The notes under the pieces were generated by a model, which saw only the letters and a program-made list of their open reading frames with translations, did not search any database and was not told the DNA's origin. The position numbers and the translations under genes were made by a program. A stretch of DNA of 64,000 bases from the NCBI GenBank assembly GCA_018340375.1, contig JAFFJZ010000002.1, positions 26,926,001 to 26,990,000 on the forward strand. The letters run 5' to 3'. Origin of the DNA: Gonatopus flavifemur. Its lineage: Eukaryota; Arthropoda; Insecta; Hymenoptera; Dryinidae. Positions 11,360 through 23,086 of the stretch are shown here, piece after piece; within the stretch, counting starts at the first letter, position 1, and every line of letters begins with the position of its first letter.

Positions 11360-11703
11360 CCCGGGGAAAAAAACCATGTTGAAAACAACGTTGTTTACCA
11401 TGGTAAAATGGTTGCTCTTCGAAAAAAAAAGTACCACGTTGTTTTCTACGTTGTTGCGACGTATCGCGAAATGCGTTTTCTAATAGAATCTTCCTAATGG
11501 ACCCTGCTTCCATAACCCTGCTTGACAAATTGTGGGAAAACTACGTCCCAATCAACATGAACATCTTCAAGATATCTTGAAGACATATCAAAAGATATCT
11601 AAAAGACATCTTCTCGATATGTCTTGAAGATGTCATTCAAAAGATATGTTTTGCCAAATGTATCTCAGCAGTTTTGAGGTTATGAGTGCATATGGATAAC
11701 ACT

Positions 11704-12205
11704 TTAAATGTCTTTGTTCACAATCAAATTGCAAAGAAGGTGGATTCGTTCATAAATCAAAAGCTTGAATAATCCATGTAAATACTGACAAATTCTGTAA
11801 AAAGTACGATTTTGTAACCTCGCAGTGCTAGCACTAAAAGTAACGAATCTCCGAGTCACAATATTTTGCGAATTATCGAACTTCTTACGCTGAACTTTTT
11901 GTACGGCCTTCGTGTACGGTGATTTTATCAAATTTTCATTCACATTTACTAATAAGTTGTTTTTCAATAACAGTGAGAGAACAATAATTTAAAGGAATCT
12001 GTGATATTCATCAAACCCTAACGATCACTGGATCATGAACTTCAATATATTTCACCAAATTTATTAAATTGTTCAAGTTTTAAGCACAATCAACTTATCT
12101 TATATTTGTGTATGCAATAAACACCTTGTTCAAAAGATCACTTTTATTCTGAAAATATACACCGCTGAGATTATATCTCACTATATCATATTGACAATTA
12201 TGAGC
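11704..12205. other. Unique interior of composite element
   Basis: No repeat words are seen here. A minus-strand frame at 11704-11967 (87 codons) has no recognisable domain. Confidence 0.4.
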
Positions 12206-13310
12206 ATCACTGTAAAAAAAAACTGGAAATTTACTGTGCAACTGGACTGGAAATTTCCAGTGCTAGTACTGGAATATGGATATTCCAGTACATGTACAGA
12301 GATTTTGTTGTTACGTTACTGAAAATTTACCAAGCATAACTGAAAATTCAGTCATTGTACTGGAATTTTCAAGTTTGAGATGATGTACTGGAATTTTGCC
12401 ATGATTTCGCGAAAATTTTACCGGCTCGTACTACAATTTTATAGTTCTTGTGCACCAAAAAAAAATATTCCCTCAAAAAGGACTTGAGAAAAAATTTGGA
12501 ATTTAGAAAAAAAAACCTAATCGTTGGTATACTGGAATTATACAGGTTTTTAACTGCAATTCTCAGGTTTTGTGATGGAATTTTCCAGTTACTATGCAAT
12601 TGAATTATACAGGTTTTGAACTGCAATTTTCAGGTCGTGTGATGGAATTTTCCAGTTGCTATGCAACGGAATTTAATCACTGTTGCACTGAAATTTTCCA
12701 CTTCTATTGGACTTCGTCATTTCTGGCAGGAAAAATTTCAAGTCTTTATATTAAAAATTTCCTGATTGAGATTTTGAATAATAATTGTAATTGTAGCCAA
12801 TGAAATTGATATATGAGGTTTTTCCAAGACTTATCCTCTTGTGTTCTAGATATGAAGCATATGTAGTAACCCAAGCTGGCCTTCCAACATGTCGCGCTAT
12901 AGCTCATCGGTTAGGTCTTAGGTTTCAGTTGGTAGGCAGGTAGAAAAGTGTGGGTTCAAATCCTGTTAGGTAGACATGAGTTTCTGTCCATCCAAATGAA
13001 CGATCAAAAGTTTCTCAACCATCTTGGAACACAAGGACCCTGCAAAATCACTTTGCGTGAGCAATTTTTTTTCAATTTTCATGGATATTTTCAGCATTAA
13101 TTTTCCAGTACATGTCCTGGAAAAGTCCAGCTCGTGTACTGAAAAATTCCAGTACCGAGGCTCAGAAAATTTCCAGTTTTGATGCGGAAATTCCATAACG
13201 TTTGCACTGAATTTTTGCAGTACAAATGTGCTGAAATTTTCCGGTACATGTACAGGTTAATGACTTCCAGTACATGTACTGGAATTTTCCGGTGAAATTT
13301 TTTTACAGTG
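12206..13310. mobile_element. CACTGTAAAAAAA element, CATGTACTGGAA words
   Basis: Begins ATCACTGTAAAAAAAAACTG and ends TTTTTTTACAGTGAT, an inverted terminal repeat of about 13-15 bp. The interior is many degenerate copies of TTCCAGTACATGTACTGGAA. The first 435 bp recur at 63566-64000 with a single difference (G at 12391, A at 63751), so the family moved recently. The frames at 12369-12626 and 63729-63986 are that repeat, not genes. Confidence 0.85.
12891..12975 (+). other. tRNA-like promoter boxes (possible SINE head)
   Basis: An A-box-like TAGCTCATCGGTTAGG (12900-12915) and a B-box-like GGGTTCAAATCC (12952-12963) sit about 50 bp apart, as in a tRNA gene or a tRNA-derived SINE. A convincing acceptor stem is not visible, so this is at best a decayed tRNA or SINE head. 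It lies within the CACTGT element. Confidence 0.45.
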
Positions 13311-13324
13311 ATCGTCATCAAATT

Positions 13325-13392
13325 GTCCGTATGGCTCAGGGCATTGAAGCGTAGGTACGTCGTGAAATGTCCGGGTTCGAATCTCGCAACCC
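13325..13392 (+). other. tRNA-like promoter boxes, second copy
   Basis: An A-box-like TGGCTCAGGGC (13332-13342) and a B-box-like GGGTTCGAATCT (13373-13384) lie 40 bp apart, just outside the end of the CACTGT element. No full cloverleaf can be drawn with confidence. Confidence 0.45.
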
Positions 13393-13949
13393 CAATATTC
13401 CGAAATGAAGTGAAATTTGTAGGACTGAGAAGGGGAGCACAAAGGAAAAGAAAGGGGGAAAATTCTTTTCAGGCACGATTCGAGATTTTTCCAAGATATT
13501 TTTATGAATTCTTCAAGACATTTTTAAGACTTCATCGAATACGTCTAAAACATCTTCCGCAAGACCTTTCTGAGATATCTTAAACTTGTGGAAATCAGTC
13601 GCGTAAGGCATCTTTTAGATTTCTAAAAGACATCTTCGAGACCTTTTTGCAAAACATCTTTTAAAATTGCGAGATATCTTTCAGATATCTAAAAGATGTC
13701 TTTTCGTTTGATTGAGGTGGTGAACAACGTTAAAAACTACGTTGTTTATTTCTTCTCCAAAGAGAAACCATTCCACCATGGCAAACCATATTGTTTTCAA
13801 CGTAGTTTCCCATGTTGTTATCAAAGTTGTTTTCAACGTTGTTTATTTCCCCCGGGAATTTGTCTATGTGATATGACAATAAATTATTAATGTTATGTAT
13901 TGAAACAGTATTGACCGAAAATTGATTTCTCTTTCGAAATGAATTTGTT

Positions 13950-14181
13950 AAGGTGACCGGCCCCATTAATGAACACCTTAACCCCCATTAGCGAACAATC
14001 GTTTATTTATTATATCTTTCCTATGGTATATTATTCTGAATTTATCCATATAACAGCGGTTGATTTAGTATCCAGTCGGTCATGCTTGGATGGAATTAAA
14101 GCACTAAATGAAAAGTACTATGAATCAGAAACCAAAACGTTCATTAAAGGGGTCGCGTTCATAAATGGGGTCATCTACCTT
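13950..14181. repeat. AAGGTGACC foldback MITE
   Basis: AAGGTGACCGGCCCCATTAA near the left pairs with the inverted right end AAGGTAGATGACCCCATTTA. Both continue through GAACRC..ACCCC..TTARTGAACG. TA is next to each end (about 13948-13949 and 14181-14182). Length about 232 bp. Confidence 0.7.
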
Positions 14182-15425
14182 ACAATTGATTGTTCTCACT
14201 GCATCCGTCAATATTTTTGGGATGAATTCAATTTGTCATTGATACCCATATCACAGAAAAGATCTGTTTTTGAATCAAGTTTATGCGCAAGATCTCTTCT
14301 GCAATTGGAAAAATCTGCTTCCATAAATTTCCGTGAATCAATAATTCCATCAGAATATATATTATTTTGTACGTCTCGTCACTGCAATGAACGATACCCA
14401 TATCACAGAAAAATATTTGATAATTTAAAGAATACAGGAGAGAGGATAAATATGAGCAAAATTATTCATTCCAGCTATCGAGCATGTAGAATATTTTTCG
14501 ATTGTTATGCGTCCATAGTTTCAATATTCATCGTTCATAAAGAATGCCTCTATTTTATTCCAAATCAATCGTGACCACCAATATCATCGTGCTTGATTGG
14601 AATTTTTCTCCTCTAATAACAAAATACCTCCCGAATTCACACGAACATTCATCATGCGCTCGTGAAAATAACGTACCCATTTTTCGTCCTCAAATGCGTA
14701 GTGAAATGAGAATAATGTATTGATTTCTGTCATGTTTGTGAAAAATATAACATGGGTTGACTTGCATCAATGATGACATTATTGGAACATTCGTTTAGAA
14801 ATCAGCGAATCATTGCAACAATGAGTTCGCATGATAGATAACCCTGTATCGTATCGTTATCAAGAAATTTCTTCGTATGATGATGAATGAGTCCACACCC
14901 CAAATATAATTGATGAAGTTTCTGGGTCAAATTAATTATTAGCCTCTGGTTCTCCATCTTCCCTTTTATGGCACAACCTACGCGTTCAATGGAAGTTTTA
15001 AGACGCTGAACGAACAGAACTGCGAGGCATCCGTTTCTTTTTTGTAATCTCTCCTTTTGTGTTCCATTGTTGTACTCAGAGTCATTTATATATACCTTGA
15101 TAAGGATTAATCTATTAAAATTGATTGAAATTGTTATGGTTTTGTTATGTGATTGAATCAATCATGAATTTTACTGTTCCTGAGATTTTCTCTGGATTCA
15201 TATATTCTCTTTCTCCAAATGGATTTGGTTTATGGTGTACTTTCATCGGTATGAAGTCGATTCATGAATTTTTATCTTGACCAGCCATTAGAGGAATGAA
15301 ATAATGAATGCTGATTTGTCGTAGAGGGAGATGCAAGCAAAAAAATATTTCCGTACATTGATTCAAGCATAAAAAATGTGTCGCTGAACAATTTGATGTT
15401 CATGGAATAGAGCTGATAACCGGCT
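14182..15425. other. No recognised gene
   Basis: The longest intact-looking frame nearby (13969-14574, plus, 201 codons) starts inside the MITE at 13950-14181 and continues here. It has no recognisable domain and is probably chance. The rest is AT-rich with small open frames only. Confidence 0.45.
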
Positions 15426-16015
15426 AATATGTGGGTCGTGTTGAATGACCAATGATTGATTCCCCATTGTTGGCTGAGATATGGCCCATCACTGGCTGAT
15501 AAGGTATTCAAACATCAAAACCCTCGATCATGGACTCATCATTAGGCCAGTTATCAATTCTATCATTGGCTGTTTATTTCTTGCTATTGTTGGGCCCATG
15601 TTATCATTCAGCAGTCAATCATTGATGGATGCTGTTGGCTGATCAATGGGTGACATTACCCAATCAGAAAAATCCGAATTATGCCAATGTTGACAACAGG
15701 TGTAGTACAGTACCAGTATTGGATCTTCAACACTTGGCCAACACGTACGGGATCAGTACTGGATACATAGAAATACAGTACTATGCCTGATAAAACAGTA
15801 CTGATTGCGAATAATAGTATAAGTACTCAATTCCCAGTACTGGAAAGCGTTATCATCCCAGACAAATGCCAGTACCCTGCCAATCTTAGCCAGTACTGCT
15901 GCAGTACTGCGCCTTTTGTAAATTTCTGGTTGGGTACCGTATGATTAATGCCGGCTATAACCCAGTCATAGACTACTATTGTGCTGATCGTAAGACCCTG
16001 TTAGGGAACGGCCGA
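15426..16015. repeat. TTGGCC/CCAATGATTGG-type element, interrupted
   Basis: Words such as CCAATGATTG, GGCCCAT, CATTGTTGG and TCATTGGC recur through 15440-15657, and similar sequence resumes at 15940-16015. The block between (15658-15935) is a separate element. Related words occur at 54130-54890 and 56110-57470. Confidence 0.5.
15658..15935. mobile_element. CCAGTACTGG-word element, copy 1
   Basis: About 278 bp. The left end ACCCAATCAGAAA matches the inverted right end ACCCAACCAGAAA. The hexamer CAGTAC occurs eight times inside, mostly within CCAGTACTGG-like palindromes. A second copy lies at 27839-28154 in the same orientation. Confidence 0.75.
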
Positions 16016-17226
16016 TGTTTGATGATGATTATGTTTTCTATACAAAATCCCACACAGAGTTATCATTCATTGAATTGGAATGTCCAATCAATGTGAATAT
16101 GTGACAGATCAATTCTGATAAATCCGGAGTTTGCTGACAGCACTGTTTCAAAGATATTCTTTATTTCGCAAAGACACGCCCCTTTATTCACGCTCCATTT
16201 GTATGAACTCCTCCGGGTTAAATATCAACAACCGAATTTTTTCCATCCAATAGAGAATAATAACGTGTATGCGAGTATTCTTATAAAATCTTTGAAAAAA
16301 CTTCTGCATGATTCTCATAAATGAGTCGCGTATGTTTTTTCTAGACACTACAAGTTTTTCCAATACTACCAAAGTTCTTCTCCATCGTGGAGAACTAGTT
16401 TTCCCTCTACAGATTCTTGAATTATCACATGACACGAACGTATGAAGATATTTTCTTTTCCGCACTCTTCCATATTTCCTCAATTTCCACTTTCATGAAC
16501 ACAGTTTTTATGGAAGCAGCTGAAATCTTGAAGTTTTTTCTTCATAATTTTGATTTGGAATAAAAAAACGTCGCCATAGCGCTTCCGTCTCGCAAGAAAA
16601 AAAAGCAATTTGAGTGTGAAAAACTACTTCTCTTAGTTTACTTTTATTCGTTTTCCATTGATTCAGCAGCGATGTTCTTTTTTTCATCTTTAAAAAAAAT
16701 TCTTCCGTATGCATGGCAGTTTTCAGCCGGGTATGTATCATCGAAGTAGTGATGCGTATTTTTTATTAATTCTTTTTGAGGATATACATGTAAGAAAACA
16801 CAAAATTATAATCAACTTCAGTGTCGTAGATCACAAGAATCGATCAGTGCTTTGGTGAACAAATTGATGGGATTATTTTTAAATTTCATCTTATGCAGAA
16901 ATACATGGGGAAAATCAATTAGCTGCGAGAAGGACAATTATTTCTTCAGCTTCTGTCGTTAAGTTTCCACTGGTCCAGCAAAATTCTCAGGTTTATCAGT
17001 AAAAATTTAGCTGATGTTGCGAAAAAATTAACTATCCTTCCCGTATAAGATAAAGAGTACATAGATCAATGTTGTAGTAAGATATTTCATGATTTTTATG
17101 TAATTCTCATAGTAATTCAATTCCAATATTTGAATACTCGTATGAATTGTACATCAATTGCATATGAACCTTTGATAGGAAGGTGAACTTATACGAAGTG
17201 ATACAATTCGTCCACCATTTGTACAT
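16016..17226. other. No gene; AGCT-element fragment
   Basis: Near 16915-17045, AATTAGCTGCG and TTTAGCTGATGTTGCG resemble the AGCTAAAATTTAGCT family. Otherwise AT-rich with minus-strand open frames of 99 codons or fewer that show no recognisable domain. Confidence 0.4.
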
Positions 17227-17636
17227 CCCCATGTGGGAATTGCCGAAGTCGACAAATGGCCTCGTCCTGGCAAGGTTATATTTGCCAACCTTTAGCGGGA
17301 ACAATTGTTTCTATCCAGGGTCATCATTATTTTCCAATTGGCACGATCTATTGGACGAATTTCAAACGGTATTGATTTGAGTGGACAAACCGTCTTGGAC
17401 CAGTATTTAATCGATACTGTTTGGATGAAGTTGGAATGCCAGAATTCTACCATAGTCGGCACATACGAATGGACAGTACTGACACGGTTGTCAATGTTCT
17501 ACAGGTCCTTATGTGAAATAATATTATCATGCCGACTTCTTGCCAGTTTTGATAGCTTTGCTAGCTTTGGATTTGCCGGTACCAGCAATTCTGGCAACAT
17601 TACTGAGCCAGTATCGGCCCGTGTTTTCCTCTCCCC
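17227..17636. repeat. Possible CCCATGTGGGAA-ended element
   Basis: The left CCCCATGTGGGAATTGCC resembles the left end of the 48673 element. The right side ends GGCCCGTGTTTTCCTCTCC. The interior repeats TTGCCA / TGGCAA words. The frame at 17305-17655 is composed of this sequence. Weakly supported. Confidence 0.35.
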
Positions 17637-19419
17637 TTGGGTCATCTATATCTGATTTGTGGGACTCAAAATGATGAAAGCGACAAATCTAGTTAGTTCT
17701 AGAAAAACATAACATTGCACCTCCTATATTATTCAAAGAAGAATTATAAACTAAAATTTCACAAGTTTTGAATTGTTTCAAATATAATTCATTATCATTC
17801 GGTTTCCTCGGTTGCAGAATCGGAATTATAAATCAAATTTTCTCAACTCGAATGACCAAAATATGGTAGATAAGTACAGAATACGTTTCAATAACACTCA
17901 AATTCAATTTTGATTAAATATAAACTCAGCTTCGTTACATAGGGGAAATTTTATGATAACGAATCCCAAGTAATAATCAATGGGAGATAAAAATTCGGTA
18001 TCACTGAGAAACAATGGATTGAAATCCCTCGATATTTAAGCGGACTCGAAAAAAAGAAGGGAGTTTCAGGGATACCAGGTTGAAGGATCGATTCACCCGG
18101 ATTTAAAGTGATCCGCCAGTGGTTACAAGCATCCAGGGCAATTCATTCATTTCTAGATAAGCATCTTTTATCAGATGGTGACTCGACCAATAGAGCCGAT
18201 CATCAACAAAGCTAGGAAGATTAGAAACTTCTTTCTAGATTCTCTTGAGATTCTTAATGCCTTTTCCTTCATCAAGCATCAATTCTCCTGTCAATCGAAG
18301 AGTTAATTCGGAATATAGAGATGAACATTCGCTATTTTTCGGTCAAAAAGCTGATATCTGATGAATACTTCGGATTGGAGTTGATATATTATTTTTTGTT
18401 CATGAGTTGCGCAAGTCTTCGTATGAATCTCATGAGACATGGCTGGTTTTGAATCAATTTTCTGACTCATCCTGCATAGAAGATAACCACGTAGGATGTG
18501 TTCCAAGTGATGTGTACGTTCCATTCTCATCGCAAATGATTGGTTTCGCTGATGTAAAAATGAACAAACCGGAGATTAATCAATTCTCTATTGCCGTGGA
18601 TAATTGTGGTTTCATATCAGATTCTATCTCTGTGTCGTACTTTTACTCCTGAGCGATGATTATAGTTTCGAATATAGGAATGATGAATCTAGATTGCTCA
18701 ATCTGTATTTGGAGAACAGATCATGGAATTACTCTAGATTAATCGAAGATTGATTAGTTCTATATTTCAGATTAGAGGCCTCAGTTTCCTTTGAAACAGA
18801 CTGTCGAGTTCACGTTTATCAATTCAAAGTTGAATGTATAATGGATGATTGTAGTGAACTAATGATCGAATCTAGGAGAGTGTCTTCCCAAACATGGGGA
18901 ATAAGTTGAACTGATGAAGCTGGAAATTCTACTGCAACAGTACAATTTAGTTATAGGAGCTAGAAAAAATGACTGCTGTCCATTTCACAGCTAATCACTT
19001 CTTCCCGCGTGTTTTGAGACAGAGGATCGAATAATTCGATAAGAATTTGAAATAGTCATTGGCCTGTAATAAGTTTGTGAATACTCGATCGATGTGATGA
19101 GTTTTCGTGGCGATTAAACAACCCGCCTTGTTCACCAGTACAAGATGTAACGTTAGGTGAGATCAACGGCCATCGTCATCTAAAGCTCTCGACTATTTTC
19201 TGGTCAACCAAGGATTAAATATGTTCATAATAAATCCATCAAATATTTGCGAGGTCACCCATCCATTTTCACTAAATCCAAAAGAGGATTCAGCTGGTGC
19301 CATTTCAATAGTATTGTTCGGAAATGATTCCCCTGCATAAAGGATAAGAGCTGCAGGATTACCTGTCACTGGTGCAGATATATATTTTTTTTCATTGTTC
19401 CCAACTACACTATGAACAT
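17637..19419. other. No gene; one AGCT-element end
   Basis: 18963-19012 (TGACTGCTGTCCATTTCACA..CCGCGTGTTTTGAG) matches the right end of the element at 20622-20827. The remainder shows no recognisable gene or repeat. Confidence 0.45.
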
Positions 19420-19569
19420 TTTCGAAAGAAAAGAAGTAGCCGTGGCAGCTCCCCATTTCTTTAGCACCCTTTTTCCACCGTTATAACTACAATAATTGCA
19501 GTTCCAGCTATTTTTTAGCTACCGCAGTAGAGAATCGTGACTGCAACTGCACAGCTTTTGTAGTTTATA

Positions 19570-20164
19570 TTTGAATAGCCTTGATTCAAAGTGACTTACA
19601 AAGAGCCACCTCTTCTTCCTCATTACCGATTTTCCCTTTCCTAACACCTCTCCCAATTATACCCATGCATCTTTCACATAGAATTCTGTCCTATATTGAA
19701 TACTGATACGTTAAGGGTTCCTGAAGACAATTTTTGTACTCGATGTGGCTTACATTTGAGCGAAAACTTAGCACACTTACTCTTCACTTGCCCTGCGTTC
19801 CAAAATTCAGGAACCTCCCTCCTGCAGAAATATGGCTATGTTGAAGCAGAAGATGACACTTGGCTCCATATTCTCAATAACCCAATGACTGTAGTAATCA
19901 AAGCCTGTTTTTTTTTGTGAGGGAAATTCTTGCATCGCAGTTTTTGAGTTATCTATGATTCAATAAGCTTTGTACCATCACGTGCTGTTAAATGTATCTA
20001 CCAACTATTTCTTATTTTTTTTTATTTTTGTCCTTCATCACAAATATTTATGATGAATAGCCTGTACCCTATTGTATAATTAAGCCAGTGCTGCGAACTC
20101 CTTTGTATGGACAAAATGTCTTGAAACAATAGACTATTCCAAATGAAATCAAATTTGAATAACC
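19570..20164 (+). mobile_element. 5'-truncated non-LTR retrotransposon insertion
   Basis: TTTGAATAGCC at 19570-19580 and TTTGAATAACC at 20154-20164 (10 of 11 identical) bracket the retrotransposon fragment and look like its target-site duplication. Only the protein C-terminus and 3' untranslated part remain, as in the common 5'-truncated LINE copies. Confidence 0.6.
19696..19920 (+). pseudogene. LINE ORF2 C-terminal zinc-finger fragment
   Basis: 75-codon frame with the cysteine-histidine motif CTRCGLHLSENLAHLLFTCP (C-x2-C-x9-H-x4-C), then an aromatic and leucine-rich tail ending NNPMTVVIKACFFL. This pattern is typical of the C-terminus of R1/Jockey-like retrotransposon polyproteins, downstream of the reverse transcriptase. 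No upstream reverse transcriptase domain is present, so the copy is dead on arrival. Frame upstream of 19696 is disrupted. Confidence 0.75.
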
Positions 20165-20621
20165 AAATAATTTAGCTGTTGAATTTTCGCTGCAGGAGCT
20201 AAATTTTTTGCTGCTACCGCTAAGTGAGTAGCCATGACAGCTAAAAAATAACTCCCGTAGTTAATTTTTAGCTATCCAAATAATAGCTGATTATTTTTTT
20301 CTGTGTAGGAGACTCTAGATTTTGAAGAATTCGTGTGGATTACATATTTCGATTTCCAGATTGAGATAAACTTTTTAACCTTAGTTTATTTACAATGGTC
20401 ATGGTTGTCATCCTACACCGTCCAACGGTCCGGTATCTCATGTTTATTGAGGGATTTGATGCATAATTAAGACCAATGATATCTCTCGATCAGATTATAC
20501 AACCCGGTTTTCATAATTGTTGAACATTAGGAAATTTTATTATTCACTCCAGACATGAAATTTATGTTTCTGCTCAAAAATAGTGAAAGCAGAATATTTA
20601 CACATTTTTTCTGAATCGATG

Positions 20622-20827
20622 CACAGAAAGAAATTTTTAGCTGTATCAGTTAAATCTTAGCTATTAGAGCCAAATACTTTAGTACCCATAGGACAGCTAA
20701 TTTCTTGGCCACATCAGCTAAAATTTAGTCGATGAAGCTAAAAAATTCTGCTGCAGCAGCTAAAATTCAGCTGCAGGAGTTAAAATAATGGCTGTCCATC
20801 TCACAGCTAATTATCTTTTTTTCCGTG
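20622..20827. repeat. AGCTAAAATTTAGCT MITE
   Basis: Left end CACAGAAAGAAATTTTTAGC. Right end, inverted, CACGGAAAAAAAGATAATTA. The interior is near-continuous AGCTAAAA / TTTAGCTG words. TG lies on each side. Confidence 0.75.
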
Positions 20828-22475
20828 TGTTTCCCTTGGATATAATCTTTCAGGCTTAGTTCTTCCTCATTGACCAGATTTTCTCTTCAAATATCTGTTC
20901 TAGACTCAATTTTTTTCTCAATTTTCTGGCAACTGATTTAATGTACCTTTGTTCTCAATACGATCATTGACATTCTCAACCCTTGAAGAGGAAATAGGAT
21001 TAATATTAGCGCTCAGAGAAATTTTCATTCCATTTGATGGATAAAAAATTTCCAGAATCATATTGAAGAGAGAATTGAACAGCATTAATTTAGAATAAGG
21101 GAAGATTCTGTTCTCTCAATGGTAGGAGAAATCGCTTGAAAAAGTGTTAAAATTGTTGGTATCGTCCTTGTAATTGGAATGAAATGAAGTGGTAAGAATA
21201 TTAACGGATATGAAAGAGAAATTTCTCGGTAATGTTCTTCTACTATCGAACATAGATTTCCTCAGTCAGCGAAAATTAGTCAGAATTATTGTGCTGATTC
21301 CAAGTAACTCGAAAGAAACAATTTCGCTGTTACATCATCTTCAGCATCATTTTTAGGGAATACCATTGTCAAGACTCGTGGTGTCGTACATTCCGGCTTT
21401 CAACAATAATTTTATGGAATTCTTATGTTGAATTATTCCAAAAACATCTCAAAAATTCCAAAAATCTCCTCATAATGTATTGTTTTGAAATTCCAATGAC
21501 TGTTTCAATCTCTCATGTATCTTCAATGCAAAAGGATAATCTTCTCAGATTATTTTTTATCACAGAGGAATAAAAGAAGCATAAATATAATATTTCTCTC
21601 TAGAGTTGATTAAAAAAAAACTCGATACACACTAAAGAAAGTATCTTTCAAGTCACATGAATGTGTAATTTCAATAGAGCGAAATGAATATTCAATCAAG
21701 ACAAACGAAGAATGAAATAAAATCAATTTTTACTGAATAATAATAATGGATCGAAAACATAGAATAAAATAAAATGCTTGTTGAGATGTGAAAATTATGA
21801 GAATAACTGTTATTTCAAAGATTGTTTGAACTCTTGTTCTAGGTAATACAATTATTCACGGATCATTGATTTCCTTTGTTGATATCAACATTCAGAAAGA
21901 GTGTTCCTTTGATGAATATTGAAGTTTACAACTTTTTGAAGTGAAAAATGTTTTCAGTACAATGAGCGATGTGATGAATTGAATATACAGCGTGGAATGT
22001 TACAAAGTCTGACGTCATGGGTAGTGTCTCCATAGTTAATTATGGTGATTCGAGAATTATGTGCTACAGATGCAGTACTTTTTGGATTGATTTTTTTGTC
22101 GCATTGCCCCGTGACGAAATACATAGTATTTATACTAGTTTCGATTTAACGTGCATGCAATCTATGCATTCGCATGCGATTTGAATAAAATCATATGCAA
22201 TGCAGTGAAAGCTACATACATCGTATTATACCTGAAATCACTGTAGTTATAAATGAAATAAATAGAAATGAATTTCATATTCAATTGAATAATAAATTTT
22301 GAACGAATATCAAATATCACATTACCATCAGTATTTCTACAAAAATCTATAAAAACCAGACGTTTTTGCTACTGAAAACAATCGATCGAGTCTAAAGAGT
22401 AAGGTCACCACAGTATGTAAATTCCTTATCTTTTATATTAATTATACACTACTCAGATTCGCACCCGTTAGCATG
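20828..22475. other. No recognised feature
   Basis: AT-rich, few open frames, no repeats that I can pair. Confidence 0.5.
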
Positions 22476-23086
22476 TTATGTGGATAAACATACCCTCCCA
22501 CAAAGTATCCGATAATATAACGAACAATCCATATACACCATCATCGCTGCCTTTATGTTGTTCGTTCCAATATTAACGAACGGGAAGCGATCGCTAAGTC
22601 CCACGACGACAGTGTACTTTCGGATTGCCCAAGTAAATCCTTTGATGACAAGAGATACTTCAAGCGTTCTGGTACTTATGCATTTTCGACTAGTTCCTTC
22701 CATGAGGATTTGAGATTCTGCAAGAGTAGTGGTTTTCGACGGTAAGACAGTAAGAAGGTGACCTGCAAAGAAGACCGCATTATGGAATCTGTTACATTGT
22801 CGGCTAAGAATCCTTGAGAACGAGCATCTGAACGGTTCCCTCAGAAAGTTGAAAATATCTTCATCTCTTCCTTTACCAATCTCTGTTATGGATCGAATCA
22901 AAGAATTAAACTCTTAGTGATGGAGATCATAGACTTTTGTGAAAGAAAGTAGATCATGATCAATGTCATTGTTAATGAGGAATCCTTCGTGCAAAAATAC
23001 TTTGGATTTGTTTCCCGAATGAATGATATATCAACTGGGTATATGATACATTGTACTTTGGAACAATATGTGTTGAAAAATTCCAT
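22476..23086 (-). other. Unassigned open frames, weakly chemoreceptor-like
   Basis: Two consecutive minus-strand frames: 23086-22898 (62 codons) then 22901-22476 (141 codons). The first contains IIYPVDISF..NPKYF, loosely like the YPFD..SP.YE segment of insect odorant receptors. The second contains RFHNAVFFAGHLLTVLPSK, loosely like the H-x4-F-A-x2-L-E region. In a third frame Y-I-I-G-Y-F-V-G-G-Y-V-Y-P-H follows before a possible splice donor near 22430. These are weak by-eye resemblances. A decayed odorant-receptor exon is one explanation, chance is another. Confidence 0.2.

Larger units (their letters stand above)
11360..13856. mobile_element. Composite element with CCCGGGG ends
   Basis: Left end CCCGGGGAAAAAAACCATG, then TTGAAAACAACGTTG. 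Right end, inverted, CCCGGGGGAAATAAACAACG, then TTGAAAACAACGTTG. Inside each end comes an AACGTTG-rich block (11380-11460 and 13710-13850), then a block of AAGATATCTT / AAGACATCTT words (11560-11660 and 13480-13710). The centre holds a second element (12206-13310). No clear target duplication at the ends. Confidence 0.65.
19420..20305. repeat. AGCTA-type MITE split by a LINE fragment
   Basis: The left part (19420-19569) is, inverted, similar to 42840-42945, including TTAGCACCCTTT and AATAATTGCAG. The right part (20165-20305) carries AGCTAAATTTTTTG and ends in CTGTG, followed by TA. The two parts are separated by retrotransposon sequence. Confidence 0.6.

Noticed and set aside
12369..12626. 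85-codon frame found again at 63729-63986
   Set aside because: The repetition comes from the CACTGT element copy, not from a gene family. One base differs.
13969..14574. 201-codon plus-strand open frame, among the longest in the window
   Set aside because: It starts inside the foldback MITE at 13950-14181 and shows no recognisable domain or signal. Likely chance.
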